Position numbers and translations under genes: made by a program
Origin: DATGKG01 sp963851325
Lineage (GTDB): Bacteria > Desulfobacterota > Binatia > Binatales > Binataceae
NCBI GenBank assembly: GCA_963851325.1
Contig: CAWKOR010000001.1
Coordinates: 1,550,001-1,614,000, forward strand
Direction of reading: 5' to 3'
DNA length: 64,000 nt
Notes under the pieces: model-generated
The model's database searches: none
What the model was told of the DNA's origin: nothing
Seen by the model: the letters and a program-made list of their open reading frames with translations, nothing else
Part shown: piece after piece, positions 49,940 to 58,841 of the stretch
Layout: every line of letters starts with the position of its first letter
Numbering within the stretch: position 1 is the stretch's first letter

Positions 49940-50620
49940 ATGCTTCCGGAACGGCCTCCCCTGTATTCGTACCGCAACGGGCATGGTGAATGGACGCCGG
50001 CGCCGTTGGAAAAAGTCGGCCCGCGCGACGATGCCCCATTGCGAATCGACATCAAGTTTCCAGTACTCGGCTTCCTGATGGACGCCGAATTGACCGGTTA
50101 CGACCTCAAGCGCCGCTTCCAGGAGTCGGTGGGATTCTTCTATCGGGTCAGCGATGGCTCGCTATATCCGGCGCTGAAGAAACTGGCGCGCAACAAGCTG
50201 GTTACCATGCGCACCGAGCGCACCGGCAAGCGCGCGCGCAAGGTCTATGCGATTACGCCGGCGGGGCGTCAGCATTTCCTGAAGATGCTCGCCGAGCCGT
50301 CGCCGCCGGTATTCGTTCATGACGAGGCGCAGGTGAAGATTTACTTCGGAAACCATAATCCTGCGGCCGCGATGGCGCATATGCAGCGGATGCGCGAGTT
50401 CGACCAGATGTGGTCGCAACGGCTCGCGATGCTGGCCAGTGAGATGAAAACCAGCGACGAAAATCCGTTCCGCAAAGTACTGGTAAAGATCGGACATCAA
50501 CTGACCGCGTTCAAGGCGCAGATGATGGCAAAACTCGAAGTCGAGATGCTTCGCGAGCTCGCCACGCCGGGCCGAACCGGTGGGGTTTCCAGGACCATTC
50601 GGCCGGGCGCGAGCAAATAA
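49940..50620 (+). CDS. PadR-family transcriptional regulator
   Basis: 226 aa. After a 30-residue N-terminal extension (P/D/R-rich), the winged-helix core reads KFPVLGFLMDAELTGYDLKRRF, then FYRVSDGSLYPALKKLARNKLVTMR and RKVYAITPAGRQHFLKML, the PadR fold. The C-terminal helical dimerisation half follows. PadR regulators often control efflux pumps in response to phenolics or antimicrobials. It lies between the first permease and the ATPase gene. A short inverted repeat (CTTGA...TCAAG, about 49900-49917) lies upstream. Confidence 0.88.
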   Translation: MLPERPPLYSYRNGHGEWTPAPLEKVGPRDDAPLRIDIKFPVLGFLMDAELTGYDLKRRFQESVGFFYRVSDGSLYPALKKLARNKLVTMRTERTGKRARKVYAITPAGRQHFLKMLAEPSPPVFVHDEAQVKIYFGNHNPAAAMAHMQRMREFDQMWSQRLAMLASEMKTSDENPFRKVLVKIGHQLTAFKAQMMAKLEVEMLRELATPGRTGGVSRTIRPGASK

Positions 50621-51039
50621 ATGATTGGTGCAGTGCGGCGTGCGCAGGCGCTATACTGCGGGCTTCGATTGACAGGATGAAAGCAGAGGAAACCCGAGCC
50701 TCGAGGCTCGGCATAGCGCTTGCTGACTGCGCGGATCAGGAGCGCGCATTGGTGGAGGCGATTCGCGAACGACCCCTAACGGAAAGAACCGCGCGGAATC
50801 GAGCGGACGAAATGCAAACTTGAATGATGCAGTTCTGTAAAGCGACCCGACGGAGAAATGTAGCGTTGAATGCCTTCTTTTCTGGTAGGGGCGGTTCGCG
50901 AACCGCCCGCATCGATGCCGCGAGAGCGGAGAGTCTTCGCCCTTGCACAAAGCCGCTCACAAAGCCGATTCGGGCTGTCTTTGCGGCGAGTCGAAAATTT
51001 TGAATGACGCGGAGCATAGCGGAGTCGAGGAACAACAAG
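50621..51039. repeat. Gene-free stretch with half copies of the 99-bp element and an 18-bp palindrome
   Basis: Contains the perfect palindrome CCGAGCCTCGAGGCTCGG (50694-50711), a right-end piece of the 99-bp element (TTCGCGAACGACCCCTAAC, about 50762-50780) and a left-end piece (GGTAGGGGCGGTTCGCGAACCGCCC, from 50884, running to about 50948). The two pieces are out of order compared with complete copies. No gene can be supported except a weak 48-codon frame from 50677. Confidence 0.7.
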
Positions 51040-51783
51040 ATGGCCGAACAGGAATACGCGATTGAAATCGATCATGTCAGCCGCATCTACACCCGCGATG
51101 AATTCGAGGTGCGCGCGCTCGATGACATATCGATCAAACTGCCGAATGGGCGCTTCGTCGCGATCATGGGTCCTTCGGGCTCGGGCAAGACGACGCTGCT
51201 CAACCTGATCGCCGGGATCGACCATGCCACTTCAGGACATGTGAAAGTCGGTGGCGAGGAAATCACCTCGATGAAGGAGCGCGACCTTGCGCATTGGCGC
51301 GCGCGGCATATCGGGTTGGTCTTCCAGTTTTACAACCTGATCCCGGTTTTGACCGCATTCGAGAATGTCGAGCTGCCGTTGCTGCTCACCGACCTGAGCA
51401 AGGCCGAGCGCAAACAGCATGTCGAAACGGCGCTCAAGGTGGTTGGGCTCGCCGATCGGATGAGTCACTATCCGCGCCAGCTTTCCGGCGGACAGGAGCA
51501 GCGGGTGGCCATCGCGCGCGCGATAGTGACCGACCCGACCATCGTGGTGGCGGACGAGCCGACCGGCGACCTCGATGCGAAATCGGCTGAGGAAATCCTC
51601 AACCTGCTGGTCGAGCTGAATCGGATGTTCAACAAGACCATCGTGATGGTGACACACGATCAGCGCGCGGTGCGCTTCGTCGAGCAGGTTTATCATCTGG
51701 ACAAGGGAATTCTGGCGGGCATCGAGCCGGGCGGTCGCGCGCCGGCCGCCAGCGGAGCGCAAGCGGCAAGCGGGAGCAACTAG
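51040..51783 (+). CDS. MacB/LolD-type ABC transporter ATPase
   Basis: 247 aa. Walker A is GPSGSGKT (residues 44-51), the Q-loop in LVFQFYNLIPVLTAFENVELPL is typical of the LolD/MacB subfamily, the signature is LSGGQEQRVAIARA and Walker B with D-loop is IVVADEPTGDLD. The start is the ATG at 51040 with GAGG 9 nt upstream. It is the only ATPase gene in the operon and must serve all four permeases. A short Ala/Gly-rich tail ends the protein. Confidence 0.93.
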   Translation: MAEQEYAIEIDHVSRIYTRDEFEVRALDDISIKLPNGRFVAIMGPSGSGKTTLLNLIAGIDHATSGHVKVGGEEITSMKERDLAHWRARHIGLVFQFYNLIPVLTAFENVELPLLLTDLSKAERKQHVETALKVVGLADRMSHYPRQLSGGQEQRVAIARAIVTDPTIVVADEPTGDLDAKSAEEILNLLVELNRMFNKTIVMVTHDQRAVRFVEQVYHLDKGILAGIEPGGRAPAASGAQAASGSN

Positions 51784-52456
51784 CAGAAGGAAATGACGGT
51801 CGGGCTTTTTTCATGTCGTCGGAAGCAAGCGAACGCGCCCGCTCTTTCCGGGTAGGGGGCGCGATGGCTGCCGTCTTTCCTGACAGGGACGCGACGACTG
51901 TCCTCGTTCCGGGAGCGACCGCCGCGACCCTCTTTCCAGGTAGGGCCGCGATGACCCTCTTTCTGGGTAGGGCCGCCGTGACCCTCGTTTCCGGTAGGGA
52001 CGCCACGACTGCCCTCTTTTTTCCGGGTAGGGGCGGTTCGCGAACCGCCCGCAGCGATGCCTCGAGGCCGAACGGTCTTCGCGCTTGCACTATCGTTGCG
52101 GGTCGTTCCCGAACGACCCCTACCAGGAAAGAAGGTCGAAAACGGCCCCCGCAGTGGCGCGCGCAGCCGATGCCAGGAACCGCGATGCCGATTCGGGGAA
52201 CCCGGATGACGCAGCAAGATAAACAGGCCCGACGCACAGATGTGGCGATGACCGCCCTCGTTCCGGGCACGACCGCCGCGAGCCTCGTTCCGGATAGGGC
52301 CGCGATGACTGCCCTCCTTCCGGGTAGGGGCGGTTCGCGAACCGCCCGCAACGATGCCGCGAAAACGGAGAATCCTCGCGCTTGCACCATCGTTGCGGGT
52401 CGTTCCCGAACGACCCCTACCGGGAAAGAACCTCGCGAAGTCGAGCGCCAACTGAC
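51784..52456 (+). repeat. Repeat-filled gap: two 99-bp elements and 30-bp imperfect tandem units
   Basis: Two complete copies of the bipartite palindromic element lie at 52026-52124 and 52323-52421. Before each is a run of imperfect units of about 30 bp (GGTAGGG-CGC-ATGACT-CCCTC-TTTCC; 51871-52025 and about 52241-52322). Between them is a block (52130-52260) that recurs at 53809 and 54177. Frames open on both strands reflect GC-rich repeats, not genes. Confidence 0.88.
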
Positions 52457-53590
52457 ATGAAATACCTGGGTCTGATTCTCAAAAACCTATTCCGCAACAA
52501 GCGACGCACCGGGCTGACGGTGTTCTCGATCGCGGTATCGCTGTTCATTTTCTCCGCGCTGGTCAGCCTGCCGACGGTGGCCAACCAGATCCTGTCCGAT
52601 ACCGCGTCATCGTCACGCATCGTGACGCATAACAAATCGGGGCTGACCTACGGGCTACCGATCGCCTATCGGCAGAAGATCGCAATCATGCCGCATGTCG
52701 TGGCGACCGCTTCGCAGAGCTGGTTCGGCGGGATTCTTCACGATGTGACCGATCAGTTTCCCAACATGGCGATGGATCACGATCAGGCCGACCTGATGTT
52801 CCCGGACTGGGGACTCACACCCGAACAATGGGACCAATTCAAGAAGTTGCGCACCGCATGCGTGGTCGGCGCCGACACGATGAGGCGTTTCAACCTCAAG
52901 ATCGGTCAGCAGATCATTCTCAAGGGCACGGTGTATCCGTTCAATGTGACCCTTAACATCGTCGGTGAGATGAGCGGCAAGGCGCCGCCGAACATCCTGT
53001 ATTTTCGGCGCGATTACCTGGAGGAAGCGGCGGGACGTCCGGGCTTCGTCTCCAATATCTGGGTGCGCGCGGACAAAAGCGAAAATGTTCCGCAGTTGAT
53101 CGCCGCCATCGACGAGCAATTCGCCAACTCCTCAGCCGAGACCCAAAGCGAATCGGAGGCGGCGTTCATTGGTGGCTTTCTGCGGCAGTACCGCATGATG
53201 TTCAGTCTGTTCGAGATTCTCGGGGTGATTATCGTCATCACGGTCGGACTAGTCGCGGCGAACACCGCGGCGATGTCGATTCGCGAGCGGCGCGGCGAAA
53301 TCGCGGTAATGCGCTCGATGGGATTCTCCTCGGGCACTATCCTTTCGACCCTGCTCGCCGAGTCTTTCATCATCGGGTTGATGGGCGGGCTGGTCGGATG
53401 CGGCGCGGCTTTTCTCGCGCTCAAATTCTTTGCCAGTCCCAAGATGGGCATGCTCGAGATTCGGATGCCTCCGGTGGTGCTGGTCGAAACGCTGGTCGCC
53501 GCGGCCATCATCGGACTCCTCAGCGCGTGGATTCCGGCCCGCGCGGCGTCGCGCATGAACATCGTGGAAGCGTTACGGACGGTCGCCTAG
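52457..53590 (+). CDS. FtsX/MacB-type ABC transporter permease 2
   Basis: 377 aa from ATG 52457. MKYLGLILKNLFRNKRRTGLTVFSIAVSLFIFSALV resembles permease 1 and is nearly identical to permease 3 at 54540. A periplasmic domain (GLTYGLPIAYRQKIAIMPHV, SWFGGILHDVTDQFPNMAM) and three C-terminal helices follow; the cytoplasmic helix is SIRERRGEIAVMRSMGFSS. Paralogues 2 and 3 share a large majority of residues, including ADTASS and AIDEQFANSSAETQSESEAAFIGG-like segments. Preceded by the repeat-filled gap, suggesting duplication of gene plus repeat. Confidence 0.9.
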   Translation: MKYLGLILKNLFRNKRRTGLTVFSIAVSLFIFSALVSLPTVANQILSDTASSSRIVTHNKSGLTYGLPIAYRQKIAIMPHVVATASQSWFGGILHDVTDQFPNMAMDHDQADLMFPDWGLTPEQWDQFKKLRTACVVGADTMRRFNLKIGQQIILKGTVYPFNVTLNIVGEMSGKAPPNILYFRRDYLEEAAGRPGFVSNIWVRADKSENVPQLIAAIDEQFANSSAETQSESEAAFIGGFLRQYRMMFSLFEILGVIIVITVGLVAANTAAMSIRERRGEIAVMRSMGFSSGTILSTLLAESFIIGLMGGLVGCGAAFLALKFFASPKMGMLEIRMPPVVLVETLVAAAIIGLLSAWIPARAASRMNIVEALRTVA

Positions 53591-54539
53591 ACGGGCCGGA
53601 TCATGAACTTCGATCGAAAAAAGACCCGACGGACAGATGTGGCGATGGCTGCCCTCGTTCCGGGTAGGGCCGCAGACTCGACTGCCAGTCTTTTTTCCGG
53701 GTAGGGGCGGTTCGCGAACCGCCCGCAGCGATGCCTCGAAAGCGGAGAATCTTCGCGCTTGCACCATCGTTGCGGGTCGTTCGCGAACGACCCCTACCAG
53801 GAAAGAAGGTCCAGAACGGCCCCGCAGCGGCGAAGCAAAAGCGCCGCGAAGCCGATGCCGGGAACCGCGATGCCGATTCGGGGAACCCGGATGACGCAGC
53901 AACATAAACAGGCCCGACGGACAGATGTTGCGATGACCGCCCTCGTTCCGGGCACGACCGCCGCGACCCTCGTTTCCGGTAGGGGTGCGATGACCCTCTT
54001 TCCTGGTAGGGGCGCGATGGCTGCCCCCGTTCCTGGTAGGGCCGCGATGACTGCCATCTTTTTTCCGGGTAGGGGCGGTTCGCGAACCGCCCGCAGCGAT
54101 GCCTCGAAGACGGAGAATCTTCGCGCTTGCACCATCGTTGCGGGTCGTTCGCGAACGACCCCTACCAGGAAAGAAGGTCCAGAACGGCCCCGCAGCGGCG
54201 AAGCAAAAGCGCCGCGAAGCCGATGCCGGGAACCGCGATGCCGATTCGGGGAACCCGGATGACGCAGCAACATAAACAGGCCCGACGGACAGATGTTGCG
54301 ATGACCGCCCTCGTTGCGGGCGCGACCGCCGCGACCCTCGTTTCCGGTAGGGGTGCGACGGCTGCGGTCGTTCCGGGTAGGGGCGCGATGATTGCCCTCC
54401 TTCCGGGTAGGGGCGGTTCGCGAACCGCCCGCAGCGATGCCTCGAAAACGGAGAATCCTCGCGCTTGCACCATCGTTGCGGGTCGTTCGCGAACCACCAC
54501 TACCCGGAAAGAACGATGCGAAGTCGAGGAACAACTCCG
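53591..54539 (+). repeat. Repeat-filled gap: three 99-bp elements, 368-bp tandem duplication
   Basis: Complete 99-bp elements lie at 53700-53798, 54068-54166 and 54406-54504 (right palindrome of the last is damaged). The interval between the first and second is 368 bp, between second and third 338 bp. Bases 53750-53947 and 54118-54315 are essentially identical for about 200 bp, so the first duplication is recent. Runs of 30-bp units fill 53641-53700, 53936-54066 and 54299-54405. Confidence 0.9.
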
Positions 54540-55667
54540 ATGAAATACCTCGCACTCATTCTCAAGAATCTGTTTCGCAACAAACGGCGCACCGCACTGA
54601 CGGTGTTCTCGATCGCGGTATCGCTGTTCATTTTTTCCGCGCTGGTCAGCTTGCCGACGGTGGCCAACCAAATTCTCGCCGATACCGCATCCTCGACGCG
54701 CATCGTCACGCACAACAAATCGGGACTCACCTACGAGGTGCCGCTGGCCTATCGCCCGAAGATCGCCGCGATTCCGCATGTGCAGGCGGTCGTCGCGCAG
54801 GCCTGGTTCGGCGGCATCCTGCATGATGTCACCGATCAGTTTCCCAACATGGCGGTCGACGCCGACCAGGCCGAGCAGATGTGGCCGGATTGGGGCGTGA
54901 CACCCGCGCAATGGGAGCAGTTCCGCAAATTGCGCACCGCGTGCATCGTCGGCCCCGACACCATGAAGCGCTTCAACCTGCATCTCGGGCAGCAAATCAC
55001 GCTCAAGGGCACCATCTATCCGTTCAACGTCACTCTCCAGATTGTAGGAGTCTTTAACCAGAAGGCGCCCAACTTCCTGTTCTTCCATCGCGACTACCTG
55101 GAGGAAGCCAATGGCGGCCACAGCTACAACGACGAGATCTGGAGCCGGGTCGACAGCTCGGCCAACATCCCCCAGACCATCGCCGCAATCGATGAGCAAT
55201 TCGCGAACTCGTCGGCCGAGACCCAAAGCGAATCGGAAGCGGCGTTCATCGGCGGCTTCATCAAGAACTACCGGATGATCTTCAACCTCGCGGAGTTCCT
55301 CGGCATCGTGGTGGTGATCACGATCGGACTGGTGGCGGCCAACACCGCGGCGATGTCGATTCGCGAGCGGCGCGGCGAGATCGCGGTGATGCGCTCGATG
55401 GGATTCTCGTCGGTGACGATTCTTTCGCTGCTGCTCAGTGAGTCATTCGTAATCGGATTGTTGGGCGGATTGCTGGGATGCGGCGCGGCGTTTGTGCTGC
55501 TGCGGATGTTCACCGGAGTCGGTGAAATGCAGCAAATCCATATGCCGGCCAGCATCCTGGTGGAAACTCTGATCGCGGCGGCGTTCATCGGCCTGTTCAG
55601 CGCATGGATACCGGCGCGCGCCGCCGCGCGAATGAACATTACCGAGGCGCTGAGAAACGTCACCTAA
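54540..55667 (+). CDS. FtsX/MacB-type ABC transporter permease 3 (paralogue of permease 2)
   Basis: 375 aa from ATG 54540. Very similar to permease 2 over its whole length (start MKYLALILKNLFRNKRRTALTV; centre GGILHDVTDQFPNMAVDADQ; coupling helix SIRERRGEIAVMRSMGFSS). The periplasmic domain differs in several stretches, e.g. EVPLAYRPKIAAIPHV, so the two may have different partners or substrates. Permease 4 follows after 24 bp. Confidence 0.9.
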   Translation: MKYLALILKNLFRNKRRTALTVFSIAVSLFIFSALVSLPTVANQILADTASSTRIVTHNKSGLTYEVPLAYRPKIAAIPHVQAVVAQAWFGGILHDVTDQFPNMAVDADQAEQMWPDWGVTPAQWEQFRKLRTACIVGPDTMKRFNLHLGQQITLKGTIYPFNVTLQIVGVFNQKAPNFLFFHRDYLEEANGGHSYNDEIWSRVDSSANIPQTIAAIDEQFANSSAETQSESEAAFIGGFIKNYRMIFNLAEFLGIVVVITIGLVAANTAAMSIRERRGEIAVMRSMGFSSVTILSLLLSESFVIGLLGGLLGCGAAFVLLRMFTGVGEMQQIHMPASILVETLIAAAFIGLFSAWIPARAAARMNITEALRNVT

Positions 55668-55691
55668 TCGCTCGTGCACCAAATGTGAAAT

Positions 55692-56855
55692 ATGGCTATT
55701 CCACTTAAATATAATTTTCGCAGCTTGCTGGTTCGCCGCGTATCCACCCTTATGACCGGCGGCGGAATCGCACTGGTGGTCGCGGTGTTCGTGGTGGTGA
55801 TGGCGATGGTGGCGGGGCTCGCGTCCTCGATCACCGAGGCCGGCTCGCCCGACAACCTCATCGTGCTGCGCAAGGGCGCGACCACCGAAACCTACTCCAA
55901 CATGACGCTGGATCAGTTCGACACGCTGAAGTTCCTGCCCGGGATCAAGCACGATGCGGATGGCCAGCCCCTCGCGTCGCCGGAGTTGCCGGTGCAGGTT
56001 CTGCTCGAAAGTAACCAGGGCGGGCGCGACAACATCGTCATCCGCGGGGTGCTGCCGATCGCACAGAAGGTGCACGACAAGCTGCGCATCACCGAGGGGC
56101 GCATGTTCAACCCCAGCGTGCGCGAGGTCATCGTCGGCAAGGGTTTGCATGGGCGTTACAAGAATTGCAGCGTCGGCTCGACGCTGCATTTCGGGCGCGG
56201 CGACTGGAAAGTGGTGGGCATGTTCGAGGCCGATGGCAGCTCGTTCGAATCCGAAGTCTGGGCCGACATTCACGATGTGCAGGCCGACAGCCAGCGCGGG
56301 TCGTACTACGCGATCGCACGGCTGAAGCTTGCTCCCGGCGCGGATGATAAAATGCTGATTGCGCGCATCGCCGATGATCCGCGCATCAACCTGCAGGCCG
56401 AACCGGAATCGCAGTACTACAAGGATCAATCGGTGGTGGCGAATCAGTTGCGAGTGCTGGGAATGATCGTCGCAGTGATCATGGGAATCGGCGCGGTGTT
56501 CGCCGCGATGAACACCATGTATGCGTCGGTATCGGCGCGGACCTCCGAGATCGGAACGCTGCGCGCGCTCGGCTTTACTCCGGGCGCGGTGCTGGGATCG
56601 TTCCTGCTCGAATCGCTGATGCTGGCGAGCCTGGCGGGGATCGCGGGAATCATACTGGCGCTGCCGATTAACGGCTTTTCAACCTCGTTCGGCAACTTCA
56701 TGACGTTTTCTACTTTGAGTTTCAATTTCCGCGTCACGCCCGCCATCGTCATCGAGGCGATGCTGTTCGCCGCGCTGATGGGAACTTTCGGTGGATGGCT
56801 GCCGGCGCGGCAGGCGATGCGCCTCAGCGTGGTCAACGCGTTGCGCAGGATCTAG
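55692..56855 (+). CDS. FtsX/MacB-type ABC transporter permease 4 (diverged)
   Basis: 387 aa, a different subtype from permeases 1-3. MAIPLKYNFRSLLVRRVSTLMTGGGIALVVAVFVVVMAMV begins with a first helix; the periplasmic part has GGRDNIVIRGVLPIAQKVHD and GKGLHGRYKNCSVGSTLHFG; the coupling motif is SARTSEIGTLRALGFTPGAVLG and the last helices follow. With one of permeases 1-3 it could form a heterodimer, as asymmetric FtsX-type exporters do. The stop lies 26 bp before the adaptor gene ATG. Confidence 0.9.
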   Translation: MAIPLKYNFRSLLVRRVSTLMTGGGIALVVAVFVVVMAMVAGLASSITEAGSPDNLIVLRKGATTETYSNMTLDQFDTLKFLPGIKHDADGQPLASPELPVQVLLESNQGGRDNIVIRGVLPIAQKVHDKLRITEGRMFNPSVREVIVGKGLHGRYKNCSVGSTLHFGRGDWKVVGMFEADGSSFESEVWADIHDVQADSQRGSYYAIARLKLAPGADDKMLIARIADDPRINLQAEPESQYYKDQSVVANQLRVLGMIVAVIMGIGAVFAAMNTMYASVSARTSEIGTLRALGFTPGAVLGSFLLESLMLASLAGIAGIILALPINGFSTSFGNFMTFSTLSFNFRVTPAIVIEAMLFAALMGTFGGWLPARQAMRLSVVNALRRI

Positions 56856-56881
56856 TGCAGGAACTAGTGGAGGATCGTCAG

Positions 56882-58090
56882 ATGCCACCTGATGGCCAGA
56901 AGACCAGCGCCGTCCGCGAGCTCGAGTCGCTTCGCATCGCGCGCGCCGAGGCGCCCAAGCGTCGCAGCCGGCTGCTCCCGATCGCGATCACAGTTGTGGT
57001 GCTCGTGGTCCTCGGCGGGGTTGGATACCAGGTCTACAAGCGTACGCTGGGACGCCCGCCGGAAGTGCAAACTGCGATGGTAACGGCGCATAGCGCCGGG
57101 CAGCAGGGCGTGATGCTGACCGGGTCGGGCTACGTCGTGACTCGGCACAAATATATTTCGGTTGGGTCCAATGTTAACGGCACGATTGTCGCCGAGCCGA
57201 TCGAAGAAGGTCAGTTGGTAAAGAAGGGCGATCTGCTGGCGAAGATCGACGATCGCAACTATCGCGGGCTGTTGAACCAGGCAATCGCGGATCGAGGGCT
57301 GGCCGAAGCAAACGTCAAGCTCGACCTGACCCAGGCGAAGCGTTTGCGCAAATTACGCAGCGAACACGTGGTATCGCAAGATGAACTCGATCAGGCGGAG
57401 AATAAACTTGCGGTGGCGCGCGCTACCCTCGAAAGAGCAAAGGCAGCGGTTTATACGGCGCAGTACTTCCTCGGACAGTGCGTAATCAGGTCGCCGATCA
57501 ACGGCATCGTGCTGAAGAAATATCACGAAATCGGCGACAACGTAAACTATGGCGGCCAAACCCAAGCCGGCGCCGGAGTCTTCGATATCGCACAACTCGC
57601 GGATACCGAGGATATGCGAGCCGAGGTCGATATCAACGAAAGCGATATCTCGCGGATCTCCTTGGGCACGCCGGCCAGCGTCATCCCCGATTCATACCCG
57701 GATCAGTCCTACGATGCGAAGGTGGTGAAGATTTATCCGGCCGCCGATCGACAGAAGGGCACCGTCAAGATCGAAGTCCATCTCCTCAAGCCGGACCTGA
57801 CGATCATCAAGCCCGAATTGAGCGTCAAGGTGACCTTCCTCGCGGGCCCGCCCAAGCAGCAGACCAGCCCGCTGGTAGTGGTGCCCAAAAAGGCGGTGAT
57901 CGGCGAGGGCAAGGACACTTCGGTTTGGGTCGTTCGCGACGATCAGGCGATCAAGGTGCCGGTCACTCTCGGTCGCGAGTTCCAGGATGGCTTCGAGGTC
58001 AAGCAGGGCCTCCAAGGTGGCGAGATCGTGATCGTCGTGCCCCCATCGACGCTCAAAGATGGTCAGCAGGTGACCCCCACATCAACTTAG
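56882..58090 (+). CDS. HlyD/MacA-type periplasmic adaptor protein
   Basis: 402 aa from ATG 56882 (GGAGG about 8 nt upstream). An N-terminal membrane helix (LLPIAITVVVLVVLGGVGY, about residues 30-48) anchors it. The lipoyl half-motifs are VLTGSGYVVTRHKYIS-like (SVGSNVNGTIVAEPIEEGQLVKKGDLLAKID) and IRSPINGIVLKKYHEIGDNV, separated by a coiled-coil hairpin (about residues 115-190). The beta-barrel and membrane-proximal domains follow (VEVDIN...; VVVPKKAVIGEG). It would link the inner-membrane permeases to an outer-membrane channel, which is not encoded here. Confidence 0.9.
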   Translation: MPPDGQKTSAVRELESLRIARAEAPKRRSRLLPIAITVVVLVVLGGVGYQVYKRTLGRPPEVQTAMVTAHSAGQQGVMLTGSGYVVTRHKYISVGSNVNGTIVAEPIEEGQLVKKGDLLAKIDDRNYRGLLNQAIADRGLAEANVKLDLTQAKRLRKLRSEHVVSQDELDQAENKLAVARATLERAKAAVYTAQYFLGQCVIRSPINGIVLKKYHEIGDNVNYGGQTQAGAGVFDIAQLADTEDMRAEVDINESDISRISLGTPASVIPDSYPDQSYDAKVVKIYPAADRQKGTVKIEVHLLKPDLTIIKPELSVKVTFLAGPPKQQTSPLVVVPKKAVIGEGKDTSVWVVRDDQAIKVPVTLGREFQDGFEVKQGLQGGEIVIVVPPSTLKDGQQVTPTST

Positions 58091-58171
58091 AGTTATCGGG
58101 CGATCTATACCAAAAGGGGCAGGTGGTCCCTTTTGCACCGATTCGGGTTACCTCACGCCATCGGAAAACGA

Positions 58172-58564
58172 TCAGTGGTTCGACGCGTGGGAAGCTTCGA
58201 TCAGAGCCAGACCCGCGAGAAACCCAGGAGCCTTTTTCAGTCGGCTACCGGACAGGTCGGCCGGCTGCGGGAACTCGGCCCGATGTTTCACGCGTGCAAC
58301 CGACATCCGTTGCGTTCGGGTAACAGCGAACGGGATCGTCAGGATGATGGGGAAGGTGTCGTGACGTGCTACCGCGAGTCTTGCCACAGTGGCCATTTCA
58401 TTGGCGGCCGATGCTACTGAATGGTCATGAAATTCGGATTGGACGCTGAACCACTGCGAAGTTTGGTTGCTGGATATCCCTAAAACTGCCGCCGCTATCA
58501 GGATCGTCCATGCTCCCACCGCCCACCCGTGTCCCGGCACAGCCAGATTGTCCGCGTGACTCAT
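58172..58564 (-). CDS. Possible small membrane-anchored hypothetical protein
   Basis: 130-aa frame with GAGG 7 nt before the ATG. The N-terminus has one hydrophobic stretch (AVGAWTILIAAAVLGIS). The rest is not recognisable (HDTFPIILTIPFAVTRTQRM, then ADLSGSRLKKAPGFLAGLALI). A 7-3-7 inverted repeat (CTCTACT-ACG-AGTAGAG, 58580-58596) lies just upstream and may be an operator. Without homology the gene is doubtful. Confidence 0.35.
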   Translation of the reverse strand: MSHADNLAVPGHGWAVGAWTILIAAAVLGISSNQTSQWFSVQSEFHDHSVASAANEMATVARLAVARHDTFPIILTIPFAVTRTQRMSVARVKHRAEFPQPADLSGSRLKKAPGFLAGLALIEASHASNH

Positions 58565-58841
58565 AAAATCCTCGTCGAACTCTACTACGAGTAGAGCAAG
58601 AGGTATGCCTAAATCGGAGTTGGCGCCAGCCCCCTCAAATGCCCTTGCGGCCGCACGATGCTTCTATGCGCTGACGCAGTGTGGAACGGATTAATTCATT
58701 GACAGGTTGGCTGCGAATCTTCTCGACGTGGGCACAGAGATCTTCCGATTCCTTCGGAGTCAGGCCCCTTTGCACGCGAAGCAGTTGGTCGCGACGCTTT
58801 TCATCTTCGCTTCAGCTCATCCCGCTTCTCGGTTTGTTTCT
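58565..58841. other. Gene-free gap between hypothetical and acyl-CoA dehydrogenase
   Basis: Apart from the inverted repeat at 58580-58596, one minus-strand frame (about 58625-58780) reads as a helical, basic peptide (PKESEDLCAHVEKIRSQ, then VNELIRSTLRQRIEA) without an ATG. It may be a decayed small gene. Nothing else is supported; the rest of the gap from 58091 to 58171 is featureless. Confidence 0.35.

Noticed and set aside
50677..50823. 48-aa frame starting MKAEETRASRLG
   Set aside because: Its second half is read from a fragment of the palindromic element and no Shine-Dalgarno was found.
51813..52460. 215-aa plus-strand frame with repeated AAMTALFPGR-like decapeptides
   Set aside because: It is the translation of 30-bp GC-rich repeat units and of the palindromic elements; no ribosome site, and opposite frames are equally open.
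53794..55226. Long minus-strand frames over the repeats and permease 3
   Set aside because: They are antisense to a well-supported permease gene and to the palindromic elements, and contain the typical false REP peptide pattern.
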